A model generated the notes under the pieces. It was not told where the DNA came from, ran no database searches, and saw only the letters and a list, made by a program, of their open reading frames with translations. Below are positions 41,938 through 50,639 of a stretch of 64,000 nt of DNA, in pieces; the stretch's first letter is position 1; the number at the start of each line of letters is the position of its first letter. The stretch covers positions 930,001-994,000 of the forward strand of contig OY762936.1 of assembly GCA_963666935.1 (NCBI GenBank), read 5' to 3'. This stretch comes from G963666935 sp963666935. GTDB taxonomy: Bacteria; Bacillota; Clostridia; Christensenellales; CAG-138. The translations under genes and the position numbers were made by a program.

Positions 41938-42789
41938 TCAGGTTGGGTGGGACTGCAGAAATTTAAGAATGCGCGCAGACTGACCCACAACCGCATGGCC
42001 AGTGTTGGGCAAGAGCTCCGTTTCCGCGTTTGGAGCGAGCCGCGCAATGCGCGCAATGCTCTGCTCGGCCCGGAGCATGATGTCATGGTCGCCGAAGAGG
42101 ACGAGGACCGGCATTGTAAGTTTGGTCAGCTCGGCATCGTTGAAAATCGTGAGCTTTGCCATGCGGGGCCTTTCGTGCTTGGCAATGAGCATCATGTATG
42201 CAAAAGCTCGCTGCATTCCCTCGGATTCCTCTTTGTTCATGACACCCTGAAGGGTTTTCCCACGTCCCTTGCTGCCCCGCAGCTTTTGCAGCATGGCCTT
42301 CCATAGAAAATCGCGCCGCTCCCGGGCAAGGCCCCCCGGGCACAACAGCGCCAGATGCGTCACCTTTTCCGGGAAAACGGTAGCGTAGCGAAGCGCGGTC
42401 CAGCCGCCCAGCGAAAGCCCGACGATGGCGCAGGTTTTGACACCCAGCGACTGGAGGATCTCGTCCAGCCATTTTTCATATGCGCCGCTGCCGTATGCCG
42501 GGCGGCTTTCTGCGGAAAGCCCCGCTTCGCCAATCAGATCCACGGCGAACACATGGTAATGTTGGCAAAGCTGCGGCGCATCGCCAAACCATGTGAACGA
42601 ATTCGCCATGCTTCCATGGAGCAGCAGCAAAGCGGGCTTTGTGCTGTCCCCGAACTCGATGACAAAGGTATCGCCGTATGCGGTGTTTACCGTATACTGC
42701 CTGCTTGGGACAGGCCATGCCTTGAGGATTTCGGCATAGGTTTCAAGCACGGCTTTTTTACCTATCTCGGACTTATAAATGCTTTTCAT
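41938..42789 (-). CDS. Alpha/beta hydrolase
   Basis: The 283-residue cytoplasmic protein has the alpha/beta hydrolase fold: oxyanion region LLLHGSMANSFTW, nucleophile elbow GLSLGG (Ser), acidic residue in VLFGDHD, and catalytic His in NTGHAVV. The substrate is unknown. GGAGGG lies seven bases before ATG 42789. The gene starts inside the 3' end of the PadR-type regulator (17-base overlap), so the two are cotranscribed and this hydrolase is the likely function under that regulator's control. Confidence 0.88.
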   Translation of the reverse strand: MKSIYKSEIGKKAVLETYAEILKAWPVPSRQYTVNTAYGDTFVIEFGDSTKPALLLLHGSMANSFTWFGDAPQLCQHYHVFAVDLIGEAGLSAESRPAYGSGAYEKWLDEILQSLGVKTCAIVGLSLGGWTALRYATVFPEKVTHLALLCPGGLARERRDFLWKAMLQKLRGSKGRGKTLQGVMNKEESEGMQRAFAYMMLIAKHERPRMAKLTIFNDAELTKLTMPVLVLFGDHDIMLRAEQSIARIARLAPNAETELLPNTGHAVVGQSARILKFLQSHPT

Positions 42790-43720
42790 TGATGTTCCCT
42801 CCAATCAGCCATTGTTCTGCCTGCTCCTCGCTGTCAAAAACGCGGAAGGATTGCCCGCGGTTGGCTTCCAGCATGAAATCTTTAAACTTGCCCTTTATGG
42901 CGGCGGTGTCCAGAACCGCCGCGGCACGGATGGAATAGTTGGTGAGCTTTTGGAGCACCAGCCCCGCCACACCCGTCGACAGCCGCAAAAACTCCGGCGC
43001 AAGGCACGCAAACGGCAGCATCAGCAGGTTCGTATCGCCTTCGGCACAGAACTGCACCAGCGTACGCCCATCTGATTCAGAGGCCACGAGGCCTTCTTTG
43101 GGGATCAGCTTCACATATTTTTGCCCATTGCGGACGATGACTTGATAATTCATTTTTACATGCTCCTTGCGTTTTTCTTCGCCTGCCAGAGGCAGGACAG
43201 CCTGCCTTACGCGGCCGACCCAGTCGAGCTCCCGCCGGTATGAATCGGCTATATTTTCATGGATCAGCTTCCAAAGCTCGGATTCTTCCGCCGTGGAACC
43301 ATGCGAAAAGAATCCATCCTTTTGCTGCTTCTCATTCAGGAACATTGCACCGCGCACCTCCCCCTCGTAGCGGTTGAGCAGCGTTTCCAGATCGGCTCTG
43401 GAAAGATTTCCGCAAAAGGCCAGCTGCACCAAAAACGGCTTTTTTACCTCGGGGGCCTCGGGCATGGACAGCGAAAGCCGCCGCAGCTCATCCCGGCCGC
43501 TTTCCGTAATGGTATACAGTTTCTTTGTGGGCGCATCATCCTCATGCAGAACCTCGCCCACTACGCAGCCCTCGTCCCGAAGTTGCATAAGTGCCTTGTA
43601 AATTTGGTTGTTGTTTCCTGACCAATGCAAAAACGTGGATTCCTGCATGATCTTTTTGATGTCATATCCTGTCAGCGGACGAAGACTTAACAGCCCCAGA
43701 ACCGCGTGCTGAATCAGCAT
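42773..43720 (-). CDS. PadR-family regulator fused to a DUF4180 domain
   Basis: The 315-residue protein has an N-terminal winged helix of the PadR family (MLIQHAVLGLLSLRPLTGYDIKKIM, IYKALMQLRDEGCVV) and a Vir-type helical dimer domain to about residue 185. A C-terminal DUF4180 domain follows (MNYQVIVRNGQKYVKLIPKEG ... FCAEGDTNLLMLPFACLAPEFLRLSTGVAGLVLQK ... NRGQSFRVFDSEEQAEQWL). DUF4180 normally occurs as a separate small protein, so the fusion may give the regulator its ligand sensor. A 26-bp palindrome with PadR-type spacing covers its promoter, implying autoregulation. The downstream hydrolase is the probable co-regulated target. Confidence 0.9.
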   Translation of the reverse strand: MLIQHAVLGLLSLRPLTGYDIKKIMQESTFLHWSGNNNQIYKALMQLRDEGCVVGEVLHEDDAPTKKLYTITESGRDELRRLSLSMPEAPEVKKPFLVQLAFCGNLSRADLETLLNRYEGEVRGAMFLNEKQQKDGFFSHGSTAEESELWKLIHENIADSYRRELDWVGRVRQAVLPLAGEEKRKEHVKMNYQVIVRNGQKYVKLIPKEGLVASESDGRTLVQFCAEGDTNLLMLPFACLAPEFLRLSTGVAGLVLQKLTNYSIRAAAVLDTAAIKGKFKDFMLEANRGQSFRVFDSEEQAEQWLIGGNINEKHL

Positions 43721-43740
43721 AATACGAGCCTCCTTTATTT

Positions 43741-43766
43741 ATCATATGTTATTAATAACATATGAT
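43741..43766. promoter_or_regulatory. 26-bp perfect palindrome, probable PadR operator
   Basis: The half-site ATCATATGTTATT is followed directly by its exact reverse complement. It contains ATGT-8 bases-ACAT, the spacing known for PadR-family operators. It overlaps the -10 and spacer of the predicted promoter (TTGACA at 43780-43775, 17 bases, TATTAA at 43757-43752, minus strand) and lies about 20 bases before the regulator start. Confidence 0.85.
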
Positions 43767-43821
43767 GTTTTAAATGTCAATAGTCAGAGCAAAAAAATTC
43801 CATAAGCACAAATGAGAAAAC

Positions 43822-43853
43822 AAAAGCCCCGCTTTTAAAGGAAGCGGGGCTTG
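43822..43853 (-). terminator. Terminator of the marR gene
   Basis: AAGCCCCGCTT and GAAGCGGGGCTT form an 11-bp stem. On the minus strand the run after the stem is T-rich (TTTTGTTTTC). It lies about 25 bases after the marR stop. Confidence 0.8.
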
Positions 43854-43877
43854 TCATTGGGGTTGTGTGAGAAGGAC

Positions 43878-44348
43878 TTATTTTTCCAGCCGATCCTGAA
43901 AACGTTCCAAGTTTTCGCTCATTTTGGAGATAATAGAGCATGCTTCCTCTTGCTCGTCGCTTCGGAAGCTCTCCAGCATGGTGGTAAAGAACATGTCGTA
44001 ATCGATCTTGCACCAGCGGGTGTAGTCCTCGCCTTTTTGGGTGAGGGAGATGCGCACGCAGCGGGTGTCCTTTTTATCCCTACTGCGCTTCACGAAGCCG
44101 CCGGCTTCCAGCCGCCTGAGAGAAATTCCCACGGAAGCCTTGCCGATGCCAAGGTGAGCGGCCAGTTCGTTTTGGGTGGGTTTTCCCAATTCGGACAAGG
44201 CAAAGAGCACCTGAGGCTGGCCCGGGTACAAACCGTACTTGCCCAACATCAGCTGCATGCATATACTATAGGTATGCTGAAGGGATTGAAACGCCGCGCC
44301 GAAGTCGGAAGAAAGCTTTTCTTTAGCACGGTTACGTGAAAATTCCAT
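43878..44348 (-). CDS. MarR-family transcriptional regulator
   Basis: The 156-residue winged-helix protein has the MarR pattern: GQPQVLFALSELGKPTQNELAAHLGIGKASVGISLRRLEAGGFVKRSRDKKDTRCVRISLTQKG, which shows the recognition helix and the wing with Asp-Lys-Lys-Asp-x-Arg. The start at 44348 is chosen from the domain boundary with a G-rich AGG stretch just upstream; the frame stays open 5' but has no coding character. It is divergent from glgP, 187 bases apart, so glgP could be its target, but no palindromic operator was found. Confidence 0.88.
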   Translation of the reverse strand: MEFSRNRAKEKLSSDFGAAFQSLQHTYSICMQLMLGKYGLYPGQPQVLFALSELGKPTQNELAAHLGIGKASVGISLRRLEAGGFVKRSRDKKDTRCVRISLTQKGEDYTRWCKIDYDMFFTTMLESFRSDEQEEACSIISKMSENLERFQDRLEK

Positions 44349-44535
44349 GGCCTGCCCGCCTTCCCTTTTTCTCCTATCATAGCGGTGAAGGGAAATGATG
44401 TCAATGGGTAATAAGTCGACATATGATTTTGGAGGTGGGCGAATTTTGACACTTGCTGCGGGGCGGTAGGGGAATCTGTCGAGCCTGGTTGCCAACGGGA
44501 AAAAAGCGGTCAACCGGACGGAAAAAGGGAGAAAA

Positions 44536-46905
44536 ATGATGAGGATAGAACCTTCGATGATATTGCGTCGCATGGAAGAAGAATTGAACAACGACTATCA
44601 AGTGAGCCTTCGGGAGGCCAGCGCCGTGCAGCTGCACAAGGCGCTGGCAGACGCGGTGATGTACGGCATCGCCGAGCGCTGGCTGGATTCCAGACGGCAG
44701 CATGAAACAGTGCGCCGGGCATATTATTTTTCCGCGGAATATCTCATGGGCCGCATGGTGTTTAACAACCTCTACGCGCTGGGGATTCTTCACGAAGTGC
44801 AAAGACTCTTAAAAGCCAAAGGCGCGGATCTGAATACACTGGAGGAGATTGAGGACGCTGCGCTGGGCAATGGCGGACTGGGGAGGCTGGCGGCCTGCTT
44901 TTTGGACAGCGCGGCCACCCATGAGCTGCCCCTAGACGGCTACGGGCTGCGGTACCGATTTGGCCTGTTTAAACAGGTTTTTTCGGATGGGTTTCAGGAG
45001 GAGAAGGCGGACAACTGGCTTAAATACGGAGACCCATGGAGCCGCAGGCGGGACGACCGAACCGTGGAGGTGGAATTCGCGGACGGGAAGGTGCTGGCGG
45101 TGCCTTACGACATGCCGGTCATCGGTTACGAGACAGATCAAATCGGCACGTTGCGCCTTTGGCAGAGCGAGCCCATTGAGGAGTTTGACTTCAGCCTGTT
45201 CAACGACCAGGAATACGATTTGGCGGTGCGGGAGAAGAACAAGGTAGAGGATATCACCCGGGTGCTTTACCCCAACGACAGCACGGATGAAGGAAAAAAG
45301 CTCCGAATCAAGCAGCAGTACTTTCTGGCCAGTGCGTCCCTGCAGGATATCCTCAGGCGATACAAGCGCTTTGGCGGTAATATCACCCGGTTTTCGGACC
45401 ATTATGTCATACAGCTCAACGACACCCATCCAGTGGTGGCCATTCCCGAGCTGATTCGACTGCTGATGAAGGAGGGCATGGAATTCGAGCGTGCACTGGC
45501 TGTGGCCAAGAGCACCTTCTGCTATACCAACCATACCGTGATGCAGGAAGCGCTGGAAAGTTGGGACTACAACCTCTTTGCCGGCGTACTTCCCGAAATT
45601 GCGGCGCTCATCTCCCGCATCAACGACGCCATGAACCGGGAGCTTGCTGCCTTAGGCATTTCACAGGAAAAGGTGGAGCGGATGCAGATTGCCTCCCATG
45701 GCCGGATTTTTATGGCCCGGCTGGCGGTATACGCGGCGAGCCACGTGAACGGCGTGGCGGAGATTCACACAGAAATCCTGAAAAGGGAACTGTTCCGGGA
45801 CTGGTATGAAATCGACCCGGAGAAGTTTTCCAACAAGACCAACGGAATTACGCCCCGCAGGTGGCTGGGGCTGTGTAATCCCGAATTGACAAAGCTGGTA
45901 GAACAAAAGATCGGCGGCGGATTTATCACCGACCTGAGCAGAATTTCGCGGCTGAAAGAGAAGATTGACGATTCTGCTGCGGAACGGTTCAACGAAATTA
46001 AACTGGAGAAGAAGCGGCAGCTGGCAGAAGTGATCCGAAAACAGGAGGGGGTTGCGCTGCCGCCGGAATTTCTTTTCGACGTGCAGGTGAAGCGGCTCCA
46101 CGAGTACAAGCGGCAGCTGCTCAACGGGCTTTGCATGATGGACATCTACTTTGAGCTCAAGGAGGGAAAACTGCCGGAGTTCATGCCTACCGTATTCCTC
46201 TTCGGCGCCAAGGCTGCCCCCGGCTACCGCAGGGCGAAGGGCATCATCAAATTCATCAACGAGGCGGCCAAGCGCATCGAGAGTGACCCAGAGATGAGCG
46301 GTAGGATGCGGGCGGTGTTCGTTCAGAATTACAACTGCTCCTATGCCGAGCACATTATCCCTGCCGCGGATGTTTCCGAACAGATTTCCCCTGCGGGAAC
46401 CGAGGCCAGCGGCACGGGCAACATGAAGTTCATGCTCAACGGCGCGGTGACGCTGGGTACCTACGACGGGGCGAACATCGAAATCGTCCGAGCGGCGGGA
46501 GCGGAAAACAACTACATTTTCGGCGCCACAGTGGAGGACCTCGCAAAGATTCGGGAATGTTACGATCCTCGCGCATTGTATGAGACTGAGCCCCGCATTC
46601 GGCGGGCTTTGGATACGCTGGTGGACGGGACCCTATGCGACGGTGGCAGCGGTATGTTCCGGGAGCTGTATGATTCCCTGCTGACAGGATCAGATTGGCA
46701 GCGGGCCGACCCTTACTACCTGCTGCTGGACTTCATGCCTTATGTGGAAACCAAGCTTCGGGCCAACCGGGACTATCGGGACAGGATTGCCTTTGGCCGC
46801 AAGTGCCTGATGAACGTAGCCGGCGCCGCGGGGTTCTCCAGCGACAGAACCGTATTCGAATATGCGGAGGAGCTTTGGAACATCGGCCGGCTGCGGAGAT
46901 ACTAA
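44536..46905 (+). CDS. glgP: Glycogen/alpha-glucan phosphorylase
   Basis: GT35 enzyme releasing glucose-1-phosphate from alpha-1,4-glucan. The 789-residue protein shows the family motifs RAYYFSAEYLMGR, ALGNGGLGRLAACFLDS, QLNDTHPVVAIPEL, NKTNGITPRRWL, the phosphate/PLP region VFVQNYNCSYAEHIIPAADVSEQISPAG and the PLP lysine K631 in GTGNMKFMLNGA. Length is normal. An AAAGGGAG stretch precedes the ATG. A terminator follows at about 46918. The malQ gene at 51245 would supply linear glucans in the same pathway, although it is not in the same operon. Confidence 0.96.
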   Translation: MMRIEPSMILRRMEEELNNDYQVSLREASAVQLHKALADAVMYGIAERWLDSRRQHETVRRAYYFSAEYLMGRMVFNNLYALGILHEVQRLLKAKGADLNTLEEIEDAALGNGGLGRLAACFLDSAATHELPLDGYGLRYRFGLFKQVFSDGFQEEKADNWLKYGDPWSRRRDDRTVEVEFADGKVLAVPYDMPVIGYETDQIGTLRLWQSEPIEEFDFSLFNDQEYDLAVREKNKVEDITRVLYPNDSTDEGKKLRIKQQYFLASASLQDILRRYKRFGGNITRFSDHYVIQLNDTHPVVAIPELIRLLMKEGMEFERALAVAKSTFCYTNHTVMQEALESWDYNLFAGVLPEIAALISRINDAMNRELAALGISQEKVERMQIASHGRIFMARLAVYAASHVNGVAEIHTEILKRELFRDWYEIDPEKFSNKTNGITPRRWLGLCNPELTKLVEQKIGGGFITDLSRISRLKEKIDDSAAERFNEIKLEKKRQLAEVIRKQEGVALPPEFLFDVQVKRLHEYKRQLLNGLCMMDIYFELKEGKLPEFMPTVFLFGAKAAPGYRRAKGIIKFINEAAKRIESDPEMSGRMRAVFVQNYNCSYAEHIIPAADVSEQISPAGTEASGTGNMKFMLNGAVTLGTYDGANIEIVRAAGAENNYIFGATVEDLAKIRECYDPRALYETEPRIRRALDTLVDGTLCDGGSGMFRELYDSLLTGSDWQRADPYYLLLDFMPYVETKLRANRDYRDRIAFGRKCLMNVAGAAGFSSDRTVFEYAEELWNIGRLRRY

Positions 46906-46916
46906 GCAGCAGGCAA

Positions 46917-46944
46917 TTAAAAAGAGCCGTAAAAGGCTCTTTTC
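46917..46944 (+). terminator. Terminator of glgP
   Basis: AAAAGAGCC and GGCTCTTTT pair around GTAAAA, followed by C and further T-rich sequence. It starts about 12 bases after the glgP stop. Confidence 0.8.
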
Positions 46945-47102
46945 GCATTTCAATTTATTGTGGTTAAGCGGGATATGAGAAAAATATTTTGATGTATCGG
47001 CTCATGCTGAGCCGACGGAGATAATTTAATTTAGGGGAACTGATGTTGCCCCAATCCCCCTTTAAGGCAAGGGACACGACACTTCTTTTATAATCTCGAA
47101 GT

Positions 47103-47528
47103 CTATCTGCTGGGTCTCGGATTTCTTATTTCCAACATATCTAACGGACGTGAAACAGGCTTAAATCCAAATTTAGCATAAAAATCATGAGCATCTTTAG
47201 TTATAAGAAGCCATTGATATACACCACTCAATTCATAATGTGAAAGCATATGTTGAATCATTTTCTGGCCGATGCCTTTCCTTCTATAATCCTCATCAAT
47301 ACATATATCAAGTATGTATGCAAATCTTGTTTTATCTGAAAGAACTCTTCCGTAGCCTATCTGCTCTCCATCCTCTAAAAATGCACCTACCACCAACGCC
47401 GAGTTATTCGCCCCTCTTATTATTTCATCAGTTTTGATCCCCGGACTCCAAAAAGTATTTGAAAGCATTCTTGTTACTTTTTCAAAATCCATATTGCTCA
47501 TACCATCTAAAATCAAGACGCTTTCCAT
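47103..47528 (-). CDS. GNAT-family N-acetyltransferase
   Basis: The 141-residue protein has the GNAT core: VVGAFLEDGEQIGYGRVLSD, the acetyl-CoA pyrophosphate loop DEDYRRKGIGQKMIQHML (R-x2-G-x-G), and the C-terminal string AHDFYAKFGFKPVSRPLDML. This pattern resembles small soluble acetyltransferases of unknown substrate. It is AT-rich compared with neighbours and sits between two copies of an intergenic repeat. AAAGGA lies about 12 bases before the ATG. Confidence 0.87.
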   Translation of the reverse strand: MESVLILDGMSNMDFEKVTRMLSNTFWSPGIKTDEIIRGANNSALVVGAFLEDGEQIGYGRVLSDKTRFAYILDICIDEDYRRKGIGQKMIQHMLSHYELSGVYQWLLITKDAHDFYAKFGFKPVSRPLDMLEIRNPRPSR

Positions 47529-47544
47529 ATCTCAAATTTCCTTT

Positions 47545-47600
47545 CATTCTGCGCAGGGGACGAAGCCCCTAAATATAAGAAAATATTCGTCGGCGCCGCA
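47545..47600. repeat. Intergenic repeat copy 1
   Basis: It contains AGGGGA ... CCCCTAA followed by ATAAGAAAATATTCGTCGGCG. A second copy with the same order of elements lies at 49120-49180, and a weaker one-part relative (TTAGGGGAACTG...CCCC) at 47031-47065. Each copy lies between genes and has a G-run/C-run hairpin. Confidence 0.55.
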
Positions 47601-47622
47601 GGCGGCGATACGGGTTAGACAT

Positions 47623-48627
47623 CTATTTGCTGGCGGCTACGGTTACTTTGCTGCCGTCGAAAATCAAGTGAATGGTGCCGCTTTCGTCGGTTCGGTAGCA
47701 GGGGATGCCTGCGCTTGCAACCTTTTGCAGGGTTTTAGGATCGGGATGCCCATAGGAATTGCCTTCTCCCACGGAGATTACGGCGATTTCCGGGCTTACG
47801 GCTTTTAAGAAGGCATCGGATGTGGAGGTGGAGGAGCCGTGGTGCCCCACCTTGAGCACTGTGGAAGAAAAACAGGATTTGGGTAGCCGGGAGAGCATGA
47901 CTGCTTCCGCGGAACCCTCGTCTTCGCCTTCCGCGTCGCCGGTGAGCAGGATGGAGGTGCCTCCGTAAATCACATGAAGCACCACGCTGTAATCGTTGAG
48001 ATTGTCCCCGTAATCCGCATCCGAAAAGGGGGAAAGGATTTGGACGGAAACGGCGTCGTCCCAGCGGATGAAGGCGCCGCCGTCCGCCGCTGCGGCCACG
48101 GTGGTTACATGATTTTTCTCCAGTGCGTCCAACATATTTTCAAACGTCTTGGATGTATGTTCCTTGTCGGGAAGGTAGAAGGTCCCGATAGGGTAATTTT
48201 TGATGATTTCCGCCATGGCCCCGATGTGATCGCTATGGGGATGCGTGGCCACCGCCACGTCCAGCCTTTCAATGCCGAGATCGGAAAGGAGGGCGTCCAC
48301 GGTGTCAAAATACTTGCTTTCCCCGGCGTCAATCAGCATGGTTTCGCCGGAGGGGGAAACCAGAAGGATGCTGTCGCCCTGCCCCACGTCGATGACGTAT
48401 ACGTTGAGCGCACCCATGAGCTCCTCGGAAGCGGAGGGGGAAGCGGGCGCCTTTGCGCCAGACGGGGTCGCATTTTCCGCTTTCGGATGAAAAACGGCAT
48501 CCACCCCGCCGGAGTAATGCGCGCCCACGAGGACCAGCGCTACGAGAACGGCGAGCCAGAAGATGATTTTTGCGGCGGAGGATCGTCTTTTTTTCCCGCT
48601 GCGCGACTTTCGTCCAGTATATGCCAT
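47623..48627 (-). CDS. ComEC/Rec2-like extracellular metallo-beta-lactamase-fold hydrolase
   Basis: The 334-residue protein has a basic N-terminus (GRKSRSGKKRRSS), one membrane helix at about 20-38, an Ala/Ser/Pro-rich linker, and an MBL domain. Motifs are NVYVIDVGQGDSILLVSP, the metal motif THPHSDHIG (HxHxDH), YSVVLHVIYGGTSILLTGDAEG and VLKVGHHGSSTSTS. It matches the soluble MBL part of ComEC without the channel domain. The family may act as an extracellular nuclease, but that is inference. The start at 48627 is supported by AGAGG ten bases upstream. Confidence 0.9.
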   Translation of the reverse strand: MAYTGRKSRSGKKRRSSAAKIIFWLAVLVALVLVGAHYSGGVDAVFHPKAENATPSGAKAPASPSASEELMGALNVYVIDVGQGDSILLVSPSGETMLIDAGESKYFDTVDALLSDLGIERLDVAVATHPHSDHIGAMAEIIKNYPIGTFYLPDKEHTSKTFENMLDALEKNHVTTVAAAADGGAFIRWDDAVSVQILSPFSDADYGDNLNDYSVVLHVIYGGTSILLTGDAEGEDEGSAEAVMLSRLPKSCFSSTVLKVGHHGSSTSTSDAFLKAVSPEIAVISVGEGNSYGHPDPKTLQKVASAGIPCYRTDESGTIHLIFDGSKVTVAASK

Positions 48628-48797
48628 AATCAATATCCTCTCATTATAAATCACAATATATTGTATTACATTTATACACAAAATACCATAGGTCCTGCCC
48701 GGCTTGTTTTGACTTGACAGAAGTATGCAAGGGACATACAATGAGTAGCATATTATTATTATATCAGCAATTCAAAACGGAACCGGAGGAATTATTA

Positions 48798-49019
48798 ATG
48801 CTGAAATTTGATCGTGTCCGGGATATGATTCATGATATCTCAGGCGCACCTAAAGAGCTGATTACACCGGATTCTACGGTAACGCAGCTCAGGCTGGACT
48901 CGCTGGACATTACGGAGCTGATCATGGATATTGAGGAAGAATTTGATGTGATCATCGAGGATGAAACCAGTATTGGCAAAGTGAGCGATTTGCTCCGCTA
49001 CATGGAATTATCCGCATGA
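48798..49019 (+). CDS. acpP: Acyl carrier protein
   Basis: The 73-residue acidic protein has the phosphopantetheine site LRLDSLDITELIMDIEEEFDV (Ser in DSL). It is of normal ACP length and carries acyl chains in fatty acid or related synthesis. GGAGG lies nine bases before the ATG; the in-frame TTG at 48714 has no signal. It is not next to a fatty-acid synthesis operon. Its only plausible partner nearby is the convergent FabG-like reductase at 49261, so it may be a second, specialised ACP. Confidence 0.92.
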   Translation: MLKFDRVRDMIHDISGAPKELITPDSTVTQLRLDSLDITELIMDIEEEFDVIIEDETSIGKVSDLLRYMELSA

Positions 49020-49027
49020 CAAAAGAT

Positions 49028-49058
49028 AAAACAGCGTCTCAATGGACGCTGTTTTGTT
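49028..49058 (+). terminator. Terminator of the acyl carrier protein gene
   Basis: AAAACAGCGTC (49028-49038) and GACGCTGTTTT (49045-49055) form an 11-bp stem with loop TCAATG, then GTTATT. Confidence 0.88.
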
Positions 49059-49119
49059 ATTATAGAAACCTCAATATTGGTTTTACGTATTAGTTTATTT
49101 GAACCGATGGAAGAATTTT

Positions 49120-49180
49120 GTTAGGGGAAACTGTCCTTCCCCCTAAGCCCCCTTATTTAATAAGAAAAGATTCGTCGGCG
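49120..49180. repeat. Intergenic repeat copy 2
   Basis: TTAGGGGAAACTG with CCCCCTAAG forms the hairpin part, then ATAAGAAAAGATTCGTCGGCG follows, differing by one base from copy 1 in the last 21 bases. Confidence 0.55.
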
Positions 49181-49260
49181 ATGGAGGAAATACATTATAT
49201 GTCAACCATTGCGACGGCGGTGAATGCACATTAAGGTTTTGCCGGGAGATGTTCTTAGGC

Positions 49261-49992
49261 TTAAATAAGAAATCCGCCGTTGGGGCTTATGACCTGCCCG
49301 GTGAGAAAGGAAGCGGCCGGGGAGGCCAAAAAAAGGATGGATTCTGCGGCTTCCTTCGGCGTGCCCATCCGCCCCATAGGCGTATGCTCATTGAGTGCGC
49401 AGACATCCTCAGGGCGCAGGCCTGCGTTCATATCGGTATCGATGACACCGGGCGCAACGCAGTTGACCCGGATGCCGGATGGGCCGGCCTCTTTGGCCAG
49501 AGCTTTGGTGAAGCCAATAAGCGCCGCCTTGGAGGCGGAGTAAGCCACCTCGCAGCTCCCGCCTGCAATGCCCCATATGGAGGACACGTTGACGATGGTT
49601 CCGCGCTTCTTTTGAATCATTTCGGGCAGCACGGCAGCCGTGCAGTTGTAGGCGCCGCCCATATTCACATCAAAGGTGCGCCGCCAGTCCTCGGGAAGGG
49701 TATCGGTAAACAGCTTATCGCAGGCCACGCCCGCATTATTGATCAAAGTATCAATAAACCCGAACTCGCTTTTAAGCGCTTTCACCATGGCTGCGCACGC
49801 GGAAAAATCGGACACGTCCGCCTGTAGCGCCAAAGCGTGGCCGCCGTTTACGCGGATTTCGCCTACCAGTGCTTTGGCTGCCTCCCGAGACTGATTGTAG
49901 TTCACGCCCACGCAGCTGCCCTGCGCGGCGAAGAGCAGAGCGGCAGCTCTGCCGATTCCCCGGGAAGCGCCGGTAATGAGCACTACGGACAT
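49261..49992 (-). CDS. SDR-family oxidoreductase, FabG-like
   Basis: The 243-residue protein is a classical short-chain dehydrogenase. The NAD(P) loop is TGASRGIG, with NNAGV, the catalytic Ser in VNVSSIWG and YSASK (Tyr and Lys), and a C-terminus SFLTGQVISPNGGFLI typical of 3-oxoacyl-ACP reductases. NADPH preference is suggested by the basic residue after the glycine loop and NYNQSREAA. The start at 49992 has GAGG upstream. It is convergent with the acyl carrier gene, not in one operon, so a fatty-acid role is family-based. Confidence 0.9.
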   Translation of the reverse strand: MSVVLITGASRGIGRAAALLFAAQGSCVGVNYNQSREAAKALVGEIRVNGGHALALQADVSDFSACAAMVKALKSEFGFIDTLINNAGVACDKLFTDTLPEDWRRTFDVNMGGAYNCTAAVLPEMIQKKRGTIVNVSSIWGIAGGSCEVAYSASKAALIGFTKALAKEAGPSGIRVNCVAPGVIDTDMNAGLRPEDVCALNEHTPMGRMGTPKEAAESILFLASPAASFLTGQVISPNGGFLI

Positions 49993-50089
49993 AATCACAC
50001 CTCATGGATACAAACTTCCCCTATACAATAGCACAGGATTCGCTTTTTTGCCATGAAAACAGCAAAATCACAAGAAGGGCGCGCATTGC

Positions 50090-50119
50090 TTGATGCGGCA
50101 GATCGCGCTATGGTATACT
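50090..50119 (+). promoter_or_regulatory. Promoter of the first paralogous membrane gene
   Basis: TTGATG (50090-50095), an 18-base spacer and TATACT (50114-50119). The same promoter, with four changes in the spacer and -35, recurs at 50729-50758. Confidence 0.65.
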
Positions 50120-50154
50120 TATACATGCTAAAACCACATGAAAGAGGAAGCGGA

Positions 50155-50583
50155 ATGGAATCCAAATCATTTATCATATTTTCTAAGTGGCAGGGCTGGC
50201 TGATTACCGGGCTGGTTCCTGTTGCGGCGAGCCTGATCGCGCTGTGTCCCCAATCATCTTGGGCATCGCTGATGGATTGGCTTAAGCTGTCTTCCATTTT
50301 TTACTTTGTTGCGGGCTATGCCACGGCCATCATCTTGGACCGCGTGGTAAAAAAGAGACTGAAGGCATGGAGCTGGGCAATGGATGAAGCACTCACGATA
50401 TATGGGAAGCGAAAGATCATCAAGCGTGCCGGCCCGGGAATCCCATGCGACAAGGTTATGGAAAACCTGCAGGGGGATCTTGCGTGTGACCAAATCCTCA
50501 GCGAGTGCAGGGCAGTTAATGCCATGCTCAACGTAAATATGGCGGCGCCTGTTATAATCCTGCTGTGCCTGGTTTTGTTTTAA
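50155..50583 (+). CDS. Small membrane protein, tandem paralogue 1
   Basis: The 142-residue protein starts MESKSFIIFSKWQGWLITG, with two N-terminal hydrophobic helices (about 15-32 and 42-62), a basic loop (DRVVKKRLKAW), a soluble segment and a C-terminal hydrophobic helix (VNMAAPVIILLCLVLF). I do not recognise the family. Its closest relative in view is the next gene at 50803, with about half the residues identical. AGAGGAAG precedes the ATG by a few bases. It has its own promoter at 50090. Confidence 0.8.
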   Translation: MESKSFIIFSKWQGWLITGLVPVAASLIALCPQSSWASLMDWLKLSSIFYFVAGYATAIILDRVVKKRLKAWSWAMDEALTIYGKRKIIKRAGPGIPCDKVMENLQGDLACDQILSECRAVNAMLNVNMAAPVIILLCLVLF

Positions 50584-50639
50584 GATATTAGGCGAAGCGA
50601 AAGATTTAAACGCGCGAACCGCGTGCTGCCACCCCCATT

